64,000 nt of DNA from Pseudonocardia sulfidoxydans NBRC 16205 (GTDB lineage Bacteria > Actinomycetota > Actinomycetes > Mycobacteriales > Pseudonocardiaceae): the NCBI RefSeq assembly GCF_007989085.1, contig NZ_BJVJ01000002.1, positions 62,001 through 126,000 of the forward strand, written 5' to 3'. Positions 25,863 through 35,931 of the stretch are shown piece after piece. The position numbers and the translations under genes are program-made. Under the pieces are notes generated by a model. It had not been told where the DNA came from. It saw only the letters and a list, made by a program, of their open reading frames with translations, and searched no databases. The stretch's first letter is position 1. The number at the start of each line of letters is the position of its first letter.

Positions 25863-25868
25863 TAACCT
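25863..25868 (+). promoter_or_regulatory. -10 hexamer of a leaderless promoter for bfr
   Basis: TAACCT is followed by seven bases and the ATG at 25876. The spacing implies a leaderless bacterioferritin transcript and fixes the start codon. Confidence 0.55.
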
Positions 25869-25875
25869 GCCTCTC

Positions 25876-26361
25876 ATGCGAGGCGACCCAGAGATCATCT
25901 CACTGCTCAACGAGCAGCTCACCAGCGAACTGACGGCGATCAACCAGTACTTCCTGCACGCCAAGATGCAGCAGAACTGGGGCCTGACGAAGCTCGCGGC
26001 CTACACGCGCTCCGAGTCGATCGACGAGATGCGGCACGCGGAGAAGATCACCGACCGCATCCTCTTCCTCGAGGGCCTGCCGAACTACCAGCGGATCTTC
26101 CAGCTGCGCGTCGGCCAGACCGTCCGCGAGCAGCTGCAGTCCGACCTGGCCATCGAGCTGGAGGTCGTCGAGCGGCTGCGCCCCGGCGTCACGATGTGCC
26201 GCTCCAAGGGCGACCACACGACGGCGAACCTCTTCGAGGAGATCCTCGCCGACGAGGAGCACCACATCGACTACATCGAGACCAACCTCGAGCTGATGGA
26301 CAAGCTCGGCGAGCAGCTCTACCTCGCCCAGCTCGTCGACCAGCCGCCCAACCCGGGCTGA
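25876..26361 (+). CDS. bfr: Bacterioferritin
   Basis: A 161-aa haem-containing ferritin that oxidises and stores iron in a 24-subunit shell. The four-helix bundle starts MRGDPEIISLLNEQLTSELTAINQYFLHAKMQ. Ferroxidase ligands are visible at Glu18 (TSELTAI), Glu51 and His54 in DEMRHAEKI, and in ILADEEHHIDYIETNLEL. Met52 in DEMRHAEK is the axial haem ligand of true bacterioferritins. The length is normal. It sits beside bfd with a possible iron box in the spacer, forming a small iron-storage module. Confidence 0.97.
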   Translation: MRGDPEIISLLNEQLTSELTAINQYFLHAKMQQNWGLTKLAAYTRSESIDEMRHAEKITDRILFLEGLPNYQRIFQLRVGQTVREQLQSDLAIELEVVERLRPGVTMCRSKGDHTTANLFEEILADEEHHIDYIETNLELMDKLGEQLYLAQLVDQPPNPG

Positions 26362-26391
26362 TCCACCACCGCGCACTCCCACCACATTTCC

Positions 26392-26429
26392 GGAGCCCGC
26401 CCGCTGGGTCGCCTCAGCGGGCGGGCTCC
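26392..26429 (+). terminator. Terminator after bfr
   Basis: A perfect 15-bp stem ggagcccgcccgctg (26392-26406) with cagcgggcgggctcc (26415-26429), and an 8-nt loop, 31 bp after the bfr stop. It is GC-rich and followed by GTCGTGG, without a U-run. Confidence 0.85.
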
Positions 26430-26516
26430 GTCGTGGAAGGACGTGATCGCACCACGAATGACCGGCGGGGGGACGGGGCGGCGACAGCCGGCGTCGTGAC
26501 GTGGCACGATCGGCGC

Positions 26517-26978
26517 GTGGCCGAACCATCTGGGCATACGGGATCGTCCCCGGACCGCCTGCGCGACCTCGCGCGGCTGCGGCGCGTCCGCGACCGGATC
26601 GACCGCGACTACGCGCAGCCGCTCGACGTCGAGGCCCTCGCCCGCGGCGTGCACATGTCGGCGGGCCACCTGAGCCGCGAGTTCCGCCGCGCCTACGGCG
26701 AGTCGCCCTACAGCTACCTCATGACCCGGCGCATCGAGCGCGCGATGTCGCTGCTGCGCCGCGACGACATGTCGGTCACCGAGGTGTGCTTCGCCGTCGG
26801 TTGCGCCTCCCTCGGCACGTTCAGCACCCGGTTCACCGAGCTGGTCGGGATGCCGCCCAGCGTGTACCGGCGCAGCCAGGGCGGCGCGACCGAGGGCATG
26901 GTTCCCTGCGTCTCCAAGCAGGTCACCAGACCGGTCAGGAATCGAGAAGCACCCGCGGCCGGGGCAGCCCTAGCGTGA
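26517..26978 (+). CDS. Short AraC-family transcriptional regulator
   Basis: A 153-aa protein consisting of little more than an AraC-type DNA-binding domain. The first helix-turn-helix is PLDVEALARGVHMSAGHLSREFRRAYGESPYSYLMTRRIERAMSLLRRDD and the second is SVTEVCFAVGCASLGTFSTRFTELVGMPPSVYRRS. There is no ligand-binding domain, so sensing must be through another protein or absent. The VOC-domain gene starts 5 bp after its stop and the UvrA-like gene follows. Such AraC-VOC pairs are frequent in Actinobacteria and the regulator probably controls its own operon. Confidence 0.88.
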   Translation: MAEPSGHTGSSPDRLRDLARLRRVRDRIDRDYAQPLDVEALARGVHMSAGHLSREFRRAYGESPYSYLMTRRIERAMSLLRRDDMSVTEVCFAVGCASLGTFSTRFTELVGMPPSVYRRSQGGATEGMVPCVSKQVTRPVRNREAPAAGAALA

Positions 26979-26983
26979 CGGGC

Positions 26984-27400
26984 ATGGACGTCACCGACAT
27001 CACCATCCACTCCAGCTTCCTCCCGCAGAACGACCCGGAGGCCGCGCTCGCGTTCTACCGCGACGCACTCGGCTTCGAGGTGCGCCTCGACGTCGGCTAC
27101 GAGGGCATGCGGTGGATCACCGTCGGGCCCGTCGGACAGTCGACGTCGATCGTGCTCTACCCGCCGCAGGCCAGCCCCGGCCTCACCGACGACGAGAAGC
27201 GCGCCATCGAGGAGATGATGGCCAAGGGCACCTACGCCAGCGTCCTGCTCGCCACCAAGGACCTCGACGGCACCTTCGACAAGGTCCAGGCCACCGACGC
27301 CGAGGTCGTGCAGGAACCCACCGAGCAGCCCTACGGGGTACGCGACTGCGCGTTCCGCGACCCCGCGGGCAACATGGTCCGCATCCAGGAGCTGCGCTGA
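26984..27400 (+). CDS. VOC superfamily (glyoxalase/bleomycin-resistance-like) protein
   Basis: A 138-aa protein of the vicinal-oxygen-chelate superfamily, with paired beta-alpha-beta modules: ITIHSSFLPQNDPEAALAFYRDALGFEVRLDVGYEGMRWITVG and then GTYASVLLATKDLDGTFDKV, AEVVQEPTEQPYGVRDCAFRDPAGNMVRIQEL. The ending fits glyoxalase-like folds. Activity is not predictable: members range from metal-dependent lyases to drug-binding resistance proteins. It starts 5 bp after the AraC regulator and precedes the UvrA-like gene by 82 bp. Confidence 0.9.
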   Translation: MDVTDITIHSSFLPQNDPEAALAFYRDALGFEVRLDVGYEGMRWITVGPVGQSTSIVLYPPQASPGLTDDEKRAIEEMMAKGTYASVLLATKDLDGTFDKVQATDAEVVQEPTEQPYGVRDCAFRDPAGNMVRIQELR

Positions 27401-27482
27401 CCCCGTTGCCCACCCGCGCGACCCCCGCCCGGCCCGTCCCGGAGGGGGTCGCGCCGTCCGTCCACACCTCGGAGGAGACCCG

Positions 27483-29873
<2,391 letters not shown>

Positions 29874-29890
29874 GCCGACCGGCCCGATCT

Positions 29891-30265
29891 CTATCCGGCC
29901 GGGTCGTCGAACGCCTTGTCGTCGTCGAACGCCTTGTCGACGCGTTCCTGGGCGCGGTCGAGCGCCGAACGCGCCGTCGCCTGTGGTACCTCGGCGGCGA
30001 GGCGTTCGGCGACCTCGGACTTGCGGTGCGTAGTCAGGACCTTCTCCACGCTCGCCCGGAGCAGCCCGAGTGCACGTGCCGACTCGGTCGCCCCCACGCC
30101 CGCGTCGTCCAGCTCGACCAGGTACGCGTCGCGGTCGGTCTGAGCCGCCTCGACCGCTGCGCGTGCCTCGTCGAGGCGCGCCTGGCGGGCGAGCAGCTCG
30201 GACCGCTGGTCGTCGGAGAGGGGCAGCCCGTCCGCCCGGCCCAGATCGTCGTCGCTCGTCGCCAT
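29891..30265 (-). CDS. Small acidic helical protein of unknown function
   Basis: A 124-aa protein, strongly charged and almost certainly helical: LPLSDDQRSELLARQARLDEARAAVEAAQTDRDAYLVELDDAGVGATESARALGLLRASVEKVL. The early part has heptad spacing compatible with coiled coil. The C-terminus holds an in-frame duplication, DKAFDD twice in a row, from two copies of a 15-bp sequence. I do not recognise a named family; a DNA-binding sigma-70-region-like segment (ATESARALGLLRASVEKVL) is possible. It converges on the UvrA-like gene with 17 bp between stops. Confidence 0.6.
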   Translation of the reverse strand: MATSDDDLGRADGLPLSDDQRSELLARQARLDEARAAVEAAQTDRDAYLVELDDAGVGATESARALGLLRASVEKVLTTHRKSEVAERLAAEVPQATARSALDRAQERVDKAFDDDKAFDDPAG

Positions 30266-30732
30266 CGAGGGATGGTAGAGCCGCCGCGGACCTCGCGCTC
30301 CGCCTGACGGCAGCTCTCACCGACCCCGGCCGATCCGCCTGCACCACGGAGTGGGTGGAAATTATGACAGTTACGGCGTGGCCCGGCGGGGTCGGGAGAG
30401 CGGGATCCGTTGCTGCCCAAGGCTTCTCGGCGGCGACCTCTCGCCGTCATCGGCATGGCGGCCGTCCGGCGTCGGGTGTCACGGGATGCGCCGAGCTCGA
30501 CATCAGGGTGCCGTCAGCGGCGTCGGCGGTCTCGCGTCGAACTCGATACAGGTGCCCGCCAGGCCCCTCTCGGCTTCGCCCATCAACATCCGATAATCGA
30601 CGTTATGACATTATGACCGTCCTGAGCTGCATCGCGCTCTTCCCCTCTCTCATGGTCCAGGTTCGCAACGCGTACTCCAGAGGCAAGGGGGAAGTCCGTG
30701 CCGGACGTCGACAGGCCGCGCCCCTCGGTCGG
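30266..30732. other. 467-bp gene-free stretch with locally lower GC
   Basis: No convincing gene. The middle and right parts (about 30350-30680) are visibly poorer in GC than the rest, with ATTATGACAG near 30362 and CGATAATCGACGTTATGACATTATGACC-type sequence around 30590-30618, which contains a direct repeat ttatgac and the inverted arms ataa/ttat. The short reading frames in it have no recognisable motif. It may be a remnant of an integrated element or an integration site. Confidence 0.45.
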
Positions 30733-31773
30733 TCAGCTCGCGGGTCGCTGTGCTCTGGTCCGGCCGTAGTCGGCCAGCGCGGTGAAGGCGGCCTTGGGTT
30801 CCCACGGCATCCCCGGGAAGGTGCTGCCGGTGGTGCCTTTCGGGAGCACCTTCACGATCCCGAAGCTGCCGAGATCGAAGTCCTGGTCAGGATCCTCCGA
30901 CGTCGGTAGGTGCCGCGAGGCGAAGGTGTAGACGAACGCGGTGTCCACGCCGGCGGTGTCGTAGACCTCGAGGAGATCGAGCAGGTAGGCAGCCTGTTCG
31001 TCCTCGTCGCGCTCGACGACCTCGGTGAGCCCCGTGGCCCGGCCGCTGCGCTCGTCGTAGACGACGATGTCGCTGCGGCTGCCCCGGTCCGCGGCTCCGG
31101 TGAAGGCGGCGCAGCCGAACTCGGTGACGGTGAACGGCTTCCCCTGCGAGGTCATGGCCGCGAGGTTCGCGGGCAGGTCCGCGGCGTTGGCGGCGTCGCG
31201 GTAGCCGGCGTCGGTCGCGATGAAGTCGAAAGCCGCCCAGTCGACGCCCTCCAGTGGGAGCGACGCGTACGCTATCGGTCCGCTGAACCGCTCGCGGGCA
31301 CCGGTGACCGCACGGGCGAGCAGGGCGGCGGTTCGTCGTCGCAGGTCGGGCAGGACCTCGCGGACCGCGGCCGGGTCGGCGAGGACGGCGGCCCGCTCGG
31401 TCAGGGTGCTGCCGGGCATGAGCCCGATCGTCATGAGGCTGATCTCCGAGCCGGTGAGGAACCGGACGTCGGCGCCGTCGCGTCGGACCCGCTCGGCGCG
31501 CTCGGCGGCGTCCAGGATGAACTCCAGCAGCTCCTCGCTGGTCAGGTCGTTGGTGAACGGGCAGTACCAGACCTCCAGGCCGACGGCTGCGGCGTGTCGT
31601 GCCGCGATCTCGAGGCGGTCGGCGACGCCACCGGTGATCCGGACGGCGTCGGCGCGCAGGTTCTCGCGGATGACCCGCATGTCCTCGGCGACGACGTCGG
31701 GGTCGAACGGTTCGTGTGTCGTGGTCCCGCAGTTGGTGAAGCCGGTGTCGTAGGTGACGCCCCATGCCCGCAA
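30733..31773 (-). CDS. Predicted TIM-barrel (glycoside hydrolase-like) protein of unknown function
   Basis: A 346-aa protein with an alternating beta-alpha layout: AWGVTYDTGF, NLRADAVRITGGVADRLEIAARHAAAVGLEVWYCPF, ADVRFLTGSEISLM, IAYASLPLEGVDWAAFDFIATDAGYR, KPFTVTEFGCAAFTGAAD (a glutamate in the position of a barrel nucleophile) and DTAFVYTFASR. It suggests a (beta/alpha)8 barrel, but I do not recognise the family and no catalytic pair is proven. The start is an unusual TTG at 31773, supported by a strong AGGAGG ribosome site five bases upstream. It is transcribed away from a TetR regulator across a short region with two operator-like repeats. Confidence 0.72.
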   Translation of the reverse strand: MRAWGVTYDTGFTNCGTTTHEPFDPDVVAEDMRVIRENLRADAVRITGGVADRLEIAARHAAAVGLEVWYCPFTNDLTSEELLEFILDAAERAERVRRDGADVRFLTGSEISLMTIGLMPGSTLTERAAVLADPAAVREVLPDLRRRTAALLARAVTGARERFSGPIAYASLPLEGVDWAAFDFIATDAGYRDAANAADLPANLAAMTSQGKPFTVTEFGCAAFTGAADRGSRSDIVVYDERSGRATGLTEVVERDEDEQAAYLLDLLEVYDTAGVDTAFVYTFASRHLPTSEDPDQDFDLGSFGIVKVLPKGTTGSTFPGMPWEPKAAFTALADYGRTRAQRPAS

Positions 31774-31788
31774 AACTGCCTCCTATTA

Positions 31789-31803
31789 GGTACGGTCAGT
31801 ACC
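31789..31803. promoter_or_regulatory. TetR operator candidate 1
   Basis: ggtacggtcagtacc is an inverted repeat with ggtac/gtacc arms, extended by one base each side (aggtac...gtacct). It lies 15 bp upstream of the TTG start of the barrel protein and overlaps its ribosome-site region on the other strand. The second copy is exactly 30 bp to the right. Confidence 0.6.
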
Positions 31804-31818
31804 TTACTAGCACAGTTG

Positions 31819-31833
31819 GGTACGGTGCGTACC
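31819..31833. promoter_or_regulatory. TetR operator candidate 2
   Basis: ggtacggtgcgtacc repeats operator 1 with two central differences and ends one base before the tetR GTG at 31834. The 30-bp centre-to-centre spacing is about three helical turns, so two dimers could bind the same face. Confidence 0.6.
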
Positions 31834-32424
31834 GTGAGCGGGCGGCGGCGAGGACCGGAACTGGAGCGGGCGATCCTGCACGCGGCTGCCGAGGAGCTGG
31901 CCACCTCCGGCTATGCGGGCATGACCATGGACAACGTCGCCCGGCGTGCCGGTACGAACAAGAACGCGATCTACCGGCGCTGGCCGCGACGCGCCGCCCT
32001 CGGCGTCGCCGCCTATCGCTACATCGCCGAATCTCGTACCCCTGAGGTGGACACCGGCGATCTCCGTGGTGACGTACTGGCGCTGCTGCGGCAGGTCAAC
32101 GACACCTGGTCCTCACCGCGTGGGGCGATCCTGCGCGACCTACTGGCGGCCGCCGCCGACGAGCCGGCCCTCGTGGAGCTGCTCCGGGAGCAGGCCGGCG
32201 GTGACGCGATGAGCGCCGCCTGGTTCACGCTCCTCGGCCGGGCCGTCGCCCGCGGCGAGGCGCCGCCGGAGGCGGTTCATCCGCGTGTGGCGACGCTGCC
32301 GATGACGTTGGTCCGCGCCGAGTACGCCGTGCGCGGCGCCTCACGGCTCCCCGACCCGGTTCTCGTCGAGATCGTCGACGAGATCTTCCTGCCGTTGGTC
32401 CGCGGGCGCGGTCCGAGGAACTGA
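31834..32424 (+). CDS. TetR/AcrR family transcriptional regulator
   Basis: A 196-aa repressor-type protein. The N-terminal helix-turn-helix is RAILHAAAEELATSGYAGMTMDNVARRAGTNKNAIYRRWPRRAALGVAAYRYI and the remainder is a helical ligand-binding domain ending FLPLVRGRG. It is divergent from the barrel protein with only 60 bp between starts. Two inverted repeats in that spacer make direct control of both genes likely. The GTG at 31834 immediately follows operator 2; a start further upstream is possible but would run through the operators. Confidence 0.92.
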   Translation: MSGRRRGPELERAILHAAAEELATSGYAGMTMDNVARRAGTNKNAIYRRWPRRAALGVAAYRYIAESRTPEVDTGDLRGDVLALLRQVNDTWSSPRGAILRDLLAAAADEPALVELLREQAGGDAMSAAWFTLLGRAVARGEAPPEAVHPRVATLPMTLVRAEYAVRGASRLPDPVLVEIVDEIFLPLVRGRGPRN

Positions 32425-32496
32425 GCCGCCGCTGCCGGTTCGCTCCCCTGTCGTCGGGGCGCACGGACGGGGACGTCAGCGGAGGTCGGTGTACGC

Positions 32497-32512
32497 GAAC
32501 CTGTACAGGTTC
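32497..32512. promoter_or_regulatory. Perfect 16-bp palindrome upstream of the antitoxin gene
   Basis: gaacctgtacaggttc is a perfect palindrome 17 bp before the antitoxin GTG. Phd-type antitoxins repress their own operon by binding such palindromes, so it is the likely operator. Confidence 0.6.
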
Positions 32513-32528
32513 CAGTACGCTTTCGCGG

Positions 32529-32849
32529 GTGAGCATCCCCGAGGTCCTCTCGATCAGCGAGCTGCGCGAGCACCTGGCCGACGCGATGACGCAGGTGCGC
32601 GGGCCGTCCGGGTCGCCGGTGTACGCGGGGCGCCACCGCCGGGCCGAGGTCGTCCTCCTCTCCGCGGACCGGTACGCCCAGCTGCTGGCCGACGAGCGGC
32701 GCGCCGCCGTCGCCGGGGCGATCGGCTCGACCCGGGCCGAGGGGCTCCAGCTGAGTGAGGTCGGCGAGGCCGTCATGCGTGAGGTCGCCGACGGTGACCT
32801 CACCTACGACGAGGCCCGCGCCCGGTTGCTGGCCCACTACCGGCGCTGA
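32529..32849 (+). CDS. Phd/YefM-family antitoxin
   Basis: A 106-aa protein with a Phd-type N-terminal DNA-binding fold: VLSISELREHLADAMTQVRGPSGSPVYAGRHRRAEVVLLSADRYAQLLADE. A C-terminal tail rich in charged residues (ERRAAVAGAIGSTRAEGLQLSEVGEAVMREV) would wrap the toxin. The Fic/Doc-type gene starts 12 bp downstream. Together they form a toxin-antitoxin pair, with the antitoxin expected to repress the operon and neutralise the toxin. The GTG at 32529 is the only start fitting the fold. Confidence 0.88.
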   Translation: MSIPEVLSISELREHLADAMTQVRGPSGSPVYAGRHRRAEVVLLSADRYAQLLADERRAAVAGAIGSTRAEGLQLSEVGEAVMREVADGDLTYDEARARLLAHYRR

Positions 32850-32861
32850 TCGTCGGTATCC

Positions 32862-33443
32862 GTGGCGGACTGGGATCCGTGTCTGGATCTCGGGACCGGG
32901 GTGCTGCTCAACCGGCTGGGGATCACCGACCCTGCGGTGCTGAGCCAGGCCGAGGCCGACATCGCGACGAACGCGCTGGCCGAGCTGGCCCGGCACCCTG
33001 TGCGGGGCTACTACGATCTCGCGCACCTGCAGGCCGTCCACCGGTTCGTGTTCGGCGACCTCTACCCGTGGGCCGGTGAGCTGCGCACGGTCTCGCTGGG
33101 CAAGGCCGGGCACATGTTCTGCCCGCCCGAGGACATCGCGCGCCGCGGTGGGCAGGTGTTCCTCGCCCTCGCCGCCCGCGACCACCTTCGCGGCCTCGGC
33201 CGGGAGCCGTTCCTCGACGAGCTGACCGAGCTCCTCGCCGCGCTGACCTTCCTGCATCCGTTCCGCGAGGGCAACGGCCGGACGCAGCGCGCGCTGCTCG
33301 CCCAGCTGGCCCGCGACGCCGGGCACCGGCTGGACTGGTCGACACTGGACGCCGACGAGAACACCTTCGCCTCCCGCGCGGCCCACGACGGCAACCCGAA
33401 ACCGTTGCGGGCCATGCTCGACCGCCTGTCGACCAGCTCGTAG
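32862..33443 (+). CDS. Fic/Doc-family protein (toxin partner)
   Basis: A 193-aa Fic-domain protein. The core motif is HPFREGNGRTQRALL (HPFx[D/E]GNGR), which has the catalytic histidine and the phosphate-binding GNGR. Upstream are VRGYYDLAHLQAVHRFVFGDLYPWAGELRTVSL, typical of Fic proteins. No inhibitory [S/T]xxxE[G/N] helix is visible within the protein, consistent with control by the separate antitoxin. Fic proteins transfer AMP or phosphate to targets; the glutamate instead of aspartate in HPFRE fits AMPylating Fic rather than Doc-type kinase, but this is inference. The GTG start lies 12 bp after the antitoxin gene. Confidence 0.9.
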   Translation: MADWDPCLDLGTGVLLNRLGITDPAVLSQAEADIATNALAELARHPVRGYYDLAHLQAVHRFVFGDLYPWAGELRTVSLGKAGHMFCPPEDIARRGGQVFLALAARDHLRGLGREPFLDELTELLAALTFLHPFREGNGRTQRALLAQLARDAGHRLDWSTLDADENTFASRAAHDGNPKPLRAMLDRLSTSS

Positions 33444-33494
33444 CGACGCCGGGGCCCTCGGCGCCGACCGCAGGGCACGGGCCGAGCCCCGCGG

Positions 33495-34325
33495 TCAGCG
33501 CGACGGTAGGTGCCGGACGACGGCGACCGGGCAGGCCGAGGTCCGCAGCAGCTCACGGACGACGGGGGCGGCGGGCCCGTCGAGGCGCCGGCCGCGCGCC
33601 CCGACCCCGACGACGACGAGCGCGGCACCGTGGGAGAGCTGCGGCAGCACCCGCGTGGCGTCCTCGGCCCGGGCGACGTGCTCGACCGGCGGACCGACCG
33701 CGGAGACGGTCTCGTCGAGCGGGACCTGCGCCGTCCCGGAGTGGACGACGACGAGCGGCGCGGTGCGGACCGCCGCGGCGTCGGCGGCGAAGCGTCGGGC
33801 GGCGCTGCCGGCCGCGGACCCGTCGGCGGCGACGATCACCGGCGCGCCGGGACGACCTGCGTGGTCGAGGTCCCCGCGGACGACGACGACCGGCGACATG
33901 GCGATCGCGGTGACGGCGACGGCCATCGACCCGGACAGGAAGGCGCCCACCCGCCCTCTCCCCCGGGTCCCCACGACGAGCACCCCGGCCCACTCGGACT
34001 CGGCCATCAGCACGAGCGGGGCGGAACCTCCGCGGAGCTCCCGGACGATCTCCAGGCCGGGCGCGACCTCGGCCGCGACCTGCGCGGCGTCGGCGAGGGC
34101 CTCGGCAGCCGCGCCGGTGAGGGCGTCACGGGTGCGGGTGGGGGCGACCTGTTCGACGCCCATGGGCTGCAGCATCGGCGACATGGCCGCGGCGACGAGG
34201 CGCAGCGGTCCCCCGCGGCGCACCGCCTCGCCCGCGGCCCAGCGGGTGGCCTGCAGCGAGGCGGGTGAGCCGTCGACGCCGACCGCGACGGACCTGCGGA
34301 TGTGGGCGATGATCTCGTTGACCAC
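33495..34325 (-). CDS. Universal stress protein with two USP domains
   Basis: A 276-aa tandem USP. Domain 1 (about 10-150) begins RRSVAVGVDGSPASLQATRWAAGEAVRRG and ends VLVVGTRGRGRVGAFLSGSMAVAVTAIAMSPVVVVRG, with a complete G-x2-G-x9-G-S ATP-binding motif. Domain 2 (about 160-276) starts PVIVAADGSAAGSAARRFAADAA and ends VVVGVGARGRRLDGPAAPVVRELLRTSACPVAVVRH; its phosphate loop is degenerate, so probably only the first domain binds ATP. Such proteins respond to stress or hypoxia in Actinobacteria. A ribosome site GGGAGGG precedes the GTG at 34325. Confidence 0.93.
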   Translation of the reverse strand: MVNEIIAHIRRSVAVGVDGSPASLQATRWAAGEAVRRGGPLRLVAAAMSPMLQPMGVEQVAPTRTRDALTGAAAEALADAAQVAAEVAPGLEIVRELRGGSAPLVLMAESEWAGVLVVGTRGRGRVGAFLSGSMAVAVTAIAMSPVVVVRGDLDHAGRPGAPVIVAADGSAAGSAARRFAADAAAVRTAPLVVVHSGTAQVPLDETVSAVGPPVEHVARAEDATRVLPQLSHGAALVVVGVGARGRRLDGPAAPVVRELLRTSACPVAVVRHLPSR

Positions 34326-34474
34326 GGGGCGCCCTCCCGGTGAACGGTGCAGGCTCCCGGACTACCGCAGATCGGTCCGCGCCGCCACCCCCGAGGGTGT
34401 CAGCTCCGTGCCGGACACGCACGAGTTCACCGGCGAGCCGGTCGTGCTGATCGAGCGTGCGGTCACACCGCCGG

Positions 34475-35206
34475 TCAGGACCGCGAACCGGTGGCCCGTA
34501 GCGCTTCGGTGAGCTCGGCGGCGTAGGCGTCGAGCCGCGCCGCCAGCTCGGCCGGGCGGCTCAGCGCGACGAGATGACCCCCCGCCATCTCGTCGACCTC
34601 GATCCCGAGCCGGTCGGCGACCTGGGCCTGCTGGAACGCCAGCGGGAAGAACCGGTCGTCGCGGCCCTGCAGGAACCGCGTCGGCACGTTCGGCCAGGCG
34701 TCGAGCGGCCACGGGAGCGCGAACGGCGTCGCGGTCTGTTCCGGGTCGCCGCGCTCCTCGGCCGCGACCCGCACCGCGTCGGGGACGTCGTGGAAGAACG
34801 CGGCCATGACATCCCCGGGGTCGTCGCCGTGGCGGGCCGCCTCGGCCTCGCGGGCCTGGTCGAAGCCGGTGTTCGTCCACCACTCGCCCGGTGTCTCCCC
34901 CGGCCGCGGCACCATCGCGTTGAGCAGCACCAGCATGTCGACGGGGGCGCGCGCCGCCACGAGCGTGGCGGTCAGCCCACCCATCGACTGCCCGACGACG
35001 ACCGTGCGCCCACCCGCCGGCGGCAGCGCGGCCAGCACGACCTCGGCGTACTCGTCGAGGCCGGCCCGCTCGTCGCCCGCGGGGAGGTCCATGGTCACCG
35101 CGTCGTGACCGAGCGCGCGCAGCTGCGGCACGAGCAGATGCCAGAACCACGCCTCCCCGCCCGCCCCGGGGACCAGCACGAACGTCGTGGGCGTGTCGTC
35201 GGTCAT
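34475..35206 (-). CDS. Alpha/beta hydrolase
   Basis: A 243-aa alpha/beta-hydrolase. The oxyanion strand is FVLVPGAGGEAWFWHLLVPQLRALGHD, the nucleophile elbow is VVVGQSMGGLTATLVAARAP (Ser in GQSMGG), the acid is in TRFLQGRDDRFFP and the His in MAGGHLVALSRPAELA. No signal peptide is seen. The closest fold relatives are esterases and lactonases; no substrate can be assigned. The reading frame could open at 35242, but ATG 35206 has a good GAGGAGC ribosome site and directly precedes the fold, so it was preferred. Confidence 0.9.
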   Translation of the reverse strand: MTDDTPTTFVLVPGAGGEAWFWHLLVPQLRALGHDAVTMDLPAGDERAGLDEYAEVVLAALPPAGGRTVVVGQSMGGLTATLVAARAPVDMLVLLNAMVPRPGETPGEWWTNTGFDQAREAEAARHGDDPGDVMAAFFHDVPDAVRVAAEERGDPEQTATPFALPWPLDAWPNVPTRFLQGRDDRFFPLAFQQAQVADRLGIEVDEMAGGHLVALSRPAELAARLDAYAAELTEALRATGSRS

Positions 35207-35277
35207 GTCGGTGCTCCTCGCCGTCGCCGTCACCGCTGTCACCTCCTACGACGACGGGAGGGCCCGGAACTCATCGG

Positions 35278-35931
35278 TCAGGCGGCGGTCATCGTCTGGA
35301 CCGACAGCTGCGGGCCGGGAGGGTCGCCGGCGCAGCCCATGCCCTCCATCGGCACGAACATCGACGCGGTCTCCCCCGGCGGGTAGACCCGCAGGCCACG
35401 CACCGCGGTCGGCTTGCAGACGGCCGCGTCGAAGTTGGCGACCTGCACGAACTGCACCTGCGCCTGCGAGGACCTCCCGGGCGCCATCGAGATCTCCGGC
35501 CCGTGCGGCCCGTTCATCACCGCGGCCGGGCCGACCTGGTGACCGTCGTCGCCCGCTACGTAGGAGACACCGGGGAAGCCGGTCAGCTCGCACGTGCGGC
35601 TGCCCTTGTTGGTGAAGACGAGCGGCCGGTACACCGATCCGGCGCCGGCGTCGCCCTGGCCGAGGGTCAGGGTCAGCTCCGCCGACGTGCAGCGCGGCAC
35701 CCCGGCCGCGCCTCCCCCGTCGGCCTGGCTGCCGGTGCCGGCCCCGGAGTCGGCGGCGGGCATCGTCACCGCGGTGGCGCCCGGCGCGGCCGTGGTCGCC
35801 GCCGGTGCAGCCGTCGTCGTGGCCGGTGTGCCGCCGTTGACCTCGTCGGTGCCTCCGGAACATCCGGCCAGCACGGCCGTGGCCGCGACGGCTGCCAGAA
35901 ATGTCCCGATTCGCTTGTCGCGCATACGCAT
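35278..35931 (-). CDS. DUF4232-type lipoprotein
   Basis: A 217-aa exported lipoprotein. The N-terminal signal is MRMRDKRIGTFLAAVAATAVLAGCSGG, with a lipobox VLAGC, followed by a Thr/Ala-rich linker (about 30-75) and a C-terminal domain: VPRCTSAELTLTLGQGDAGAGSVYRPLVFTNKGSRTCELTGFPGVSYV ... The two cysteines and TNKGSRTCELTGFPGV are the DUF4232 signature. The function is unknown. The ATG at 35931 has a GGGGAGA ribosome site. Lnt in this window would be expected to N-acylate such lipoproteins. Confidence 0.9.
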   Translation of the reverse strand: MRMRDKRIGTFLAAVAATAVLAGCSGGTDEVNGGTPATTTAAPAATTAAPGATAVTMPAADSGAGTGSQADGGGAAGVPRCTSAELTLTLGQGDAGAGSVYRPLVFTNKGSRTCELTGFPGVSYVAGDDGHQVGPAAVMNGPHGPEISMAPGRSSQAQVQFVQVANFDAAVCKPTAVRGLRVYPPGETASMFVPMEGMGCAGDPPGPQLSVQTMTAA

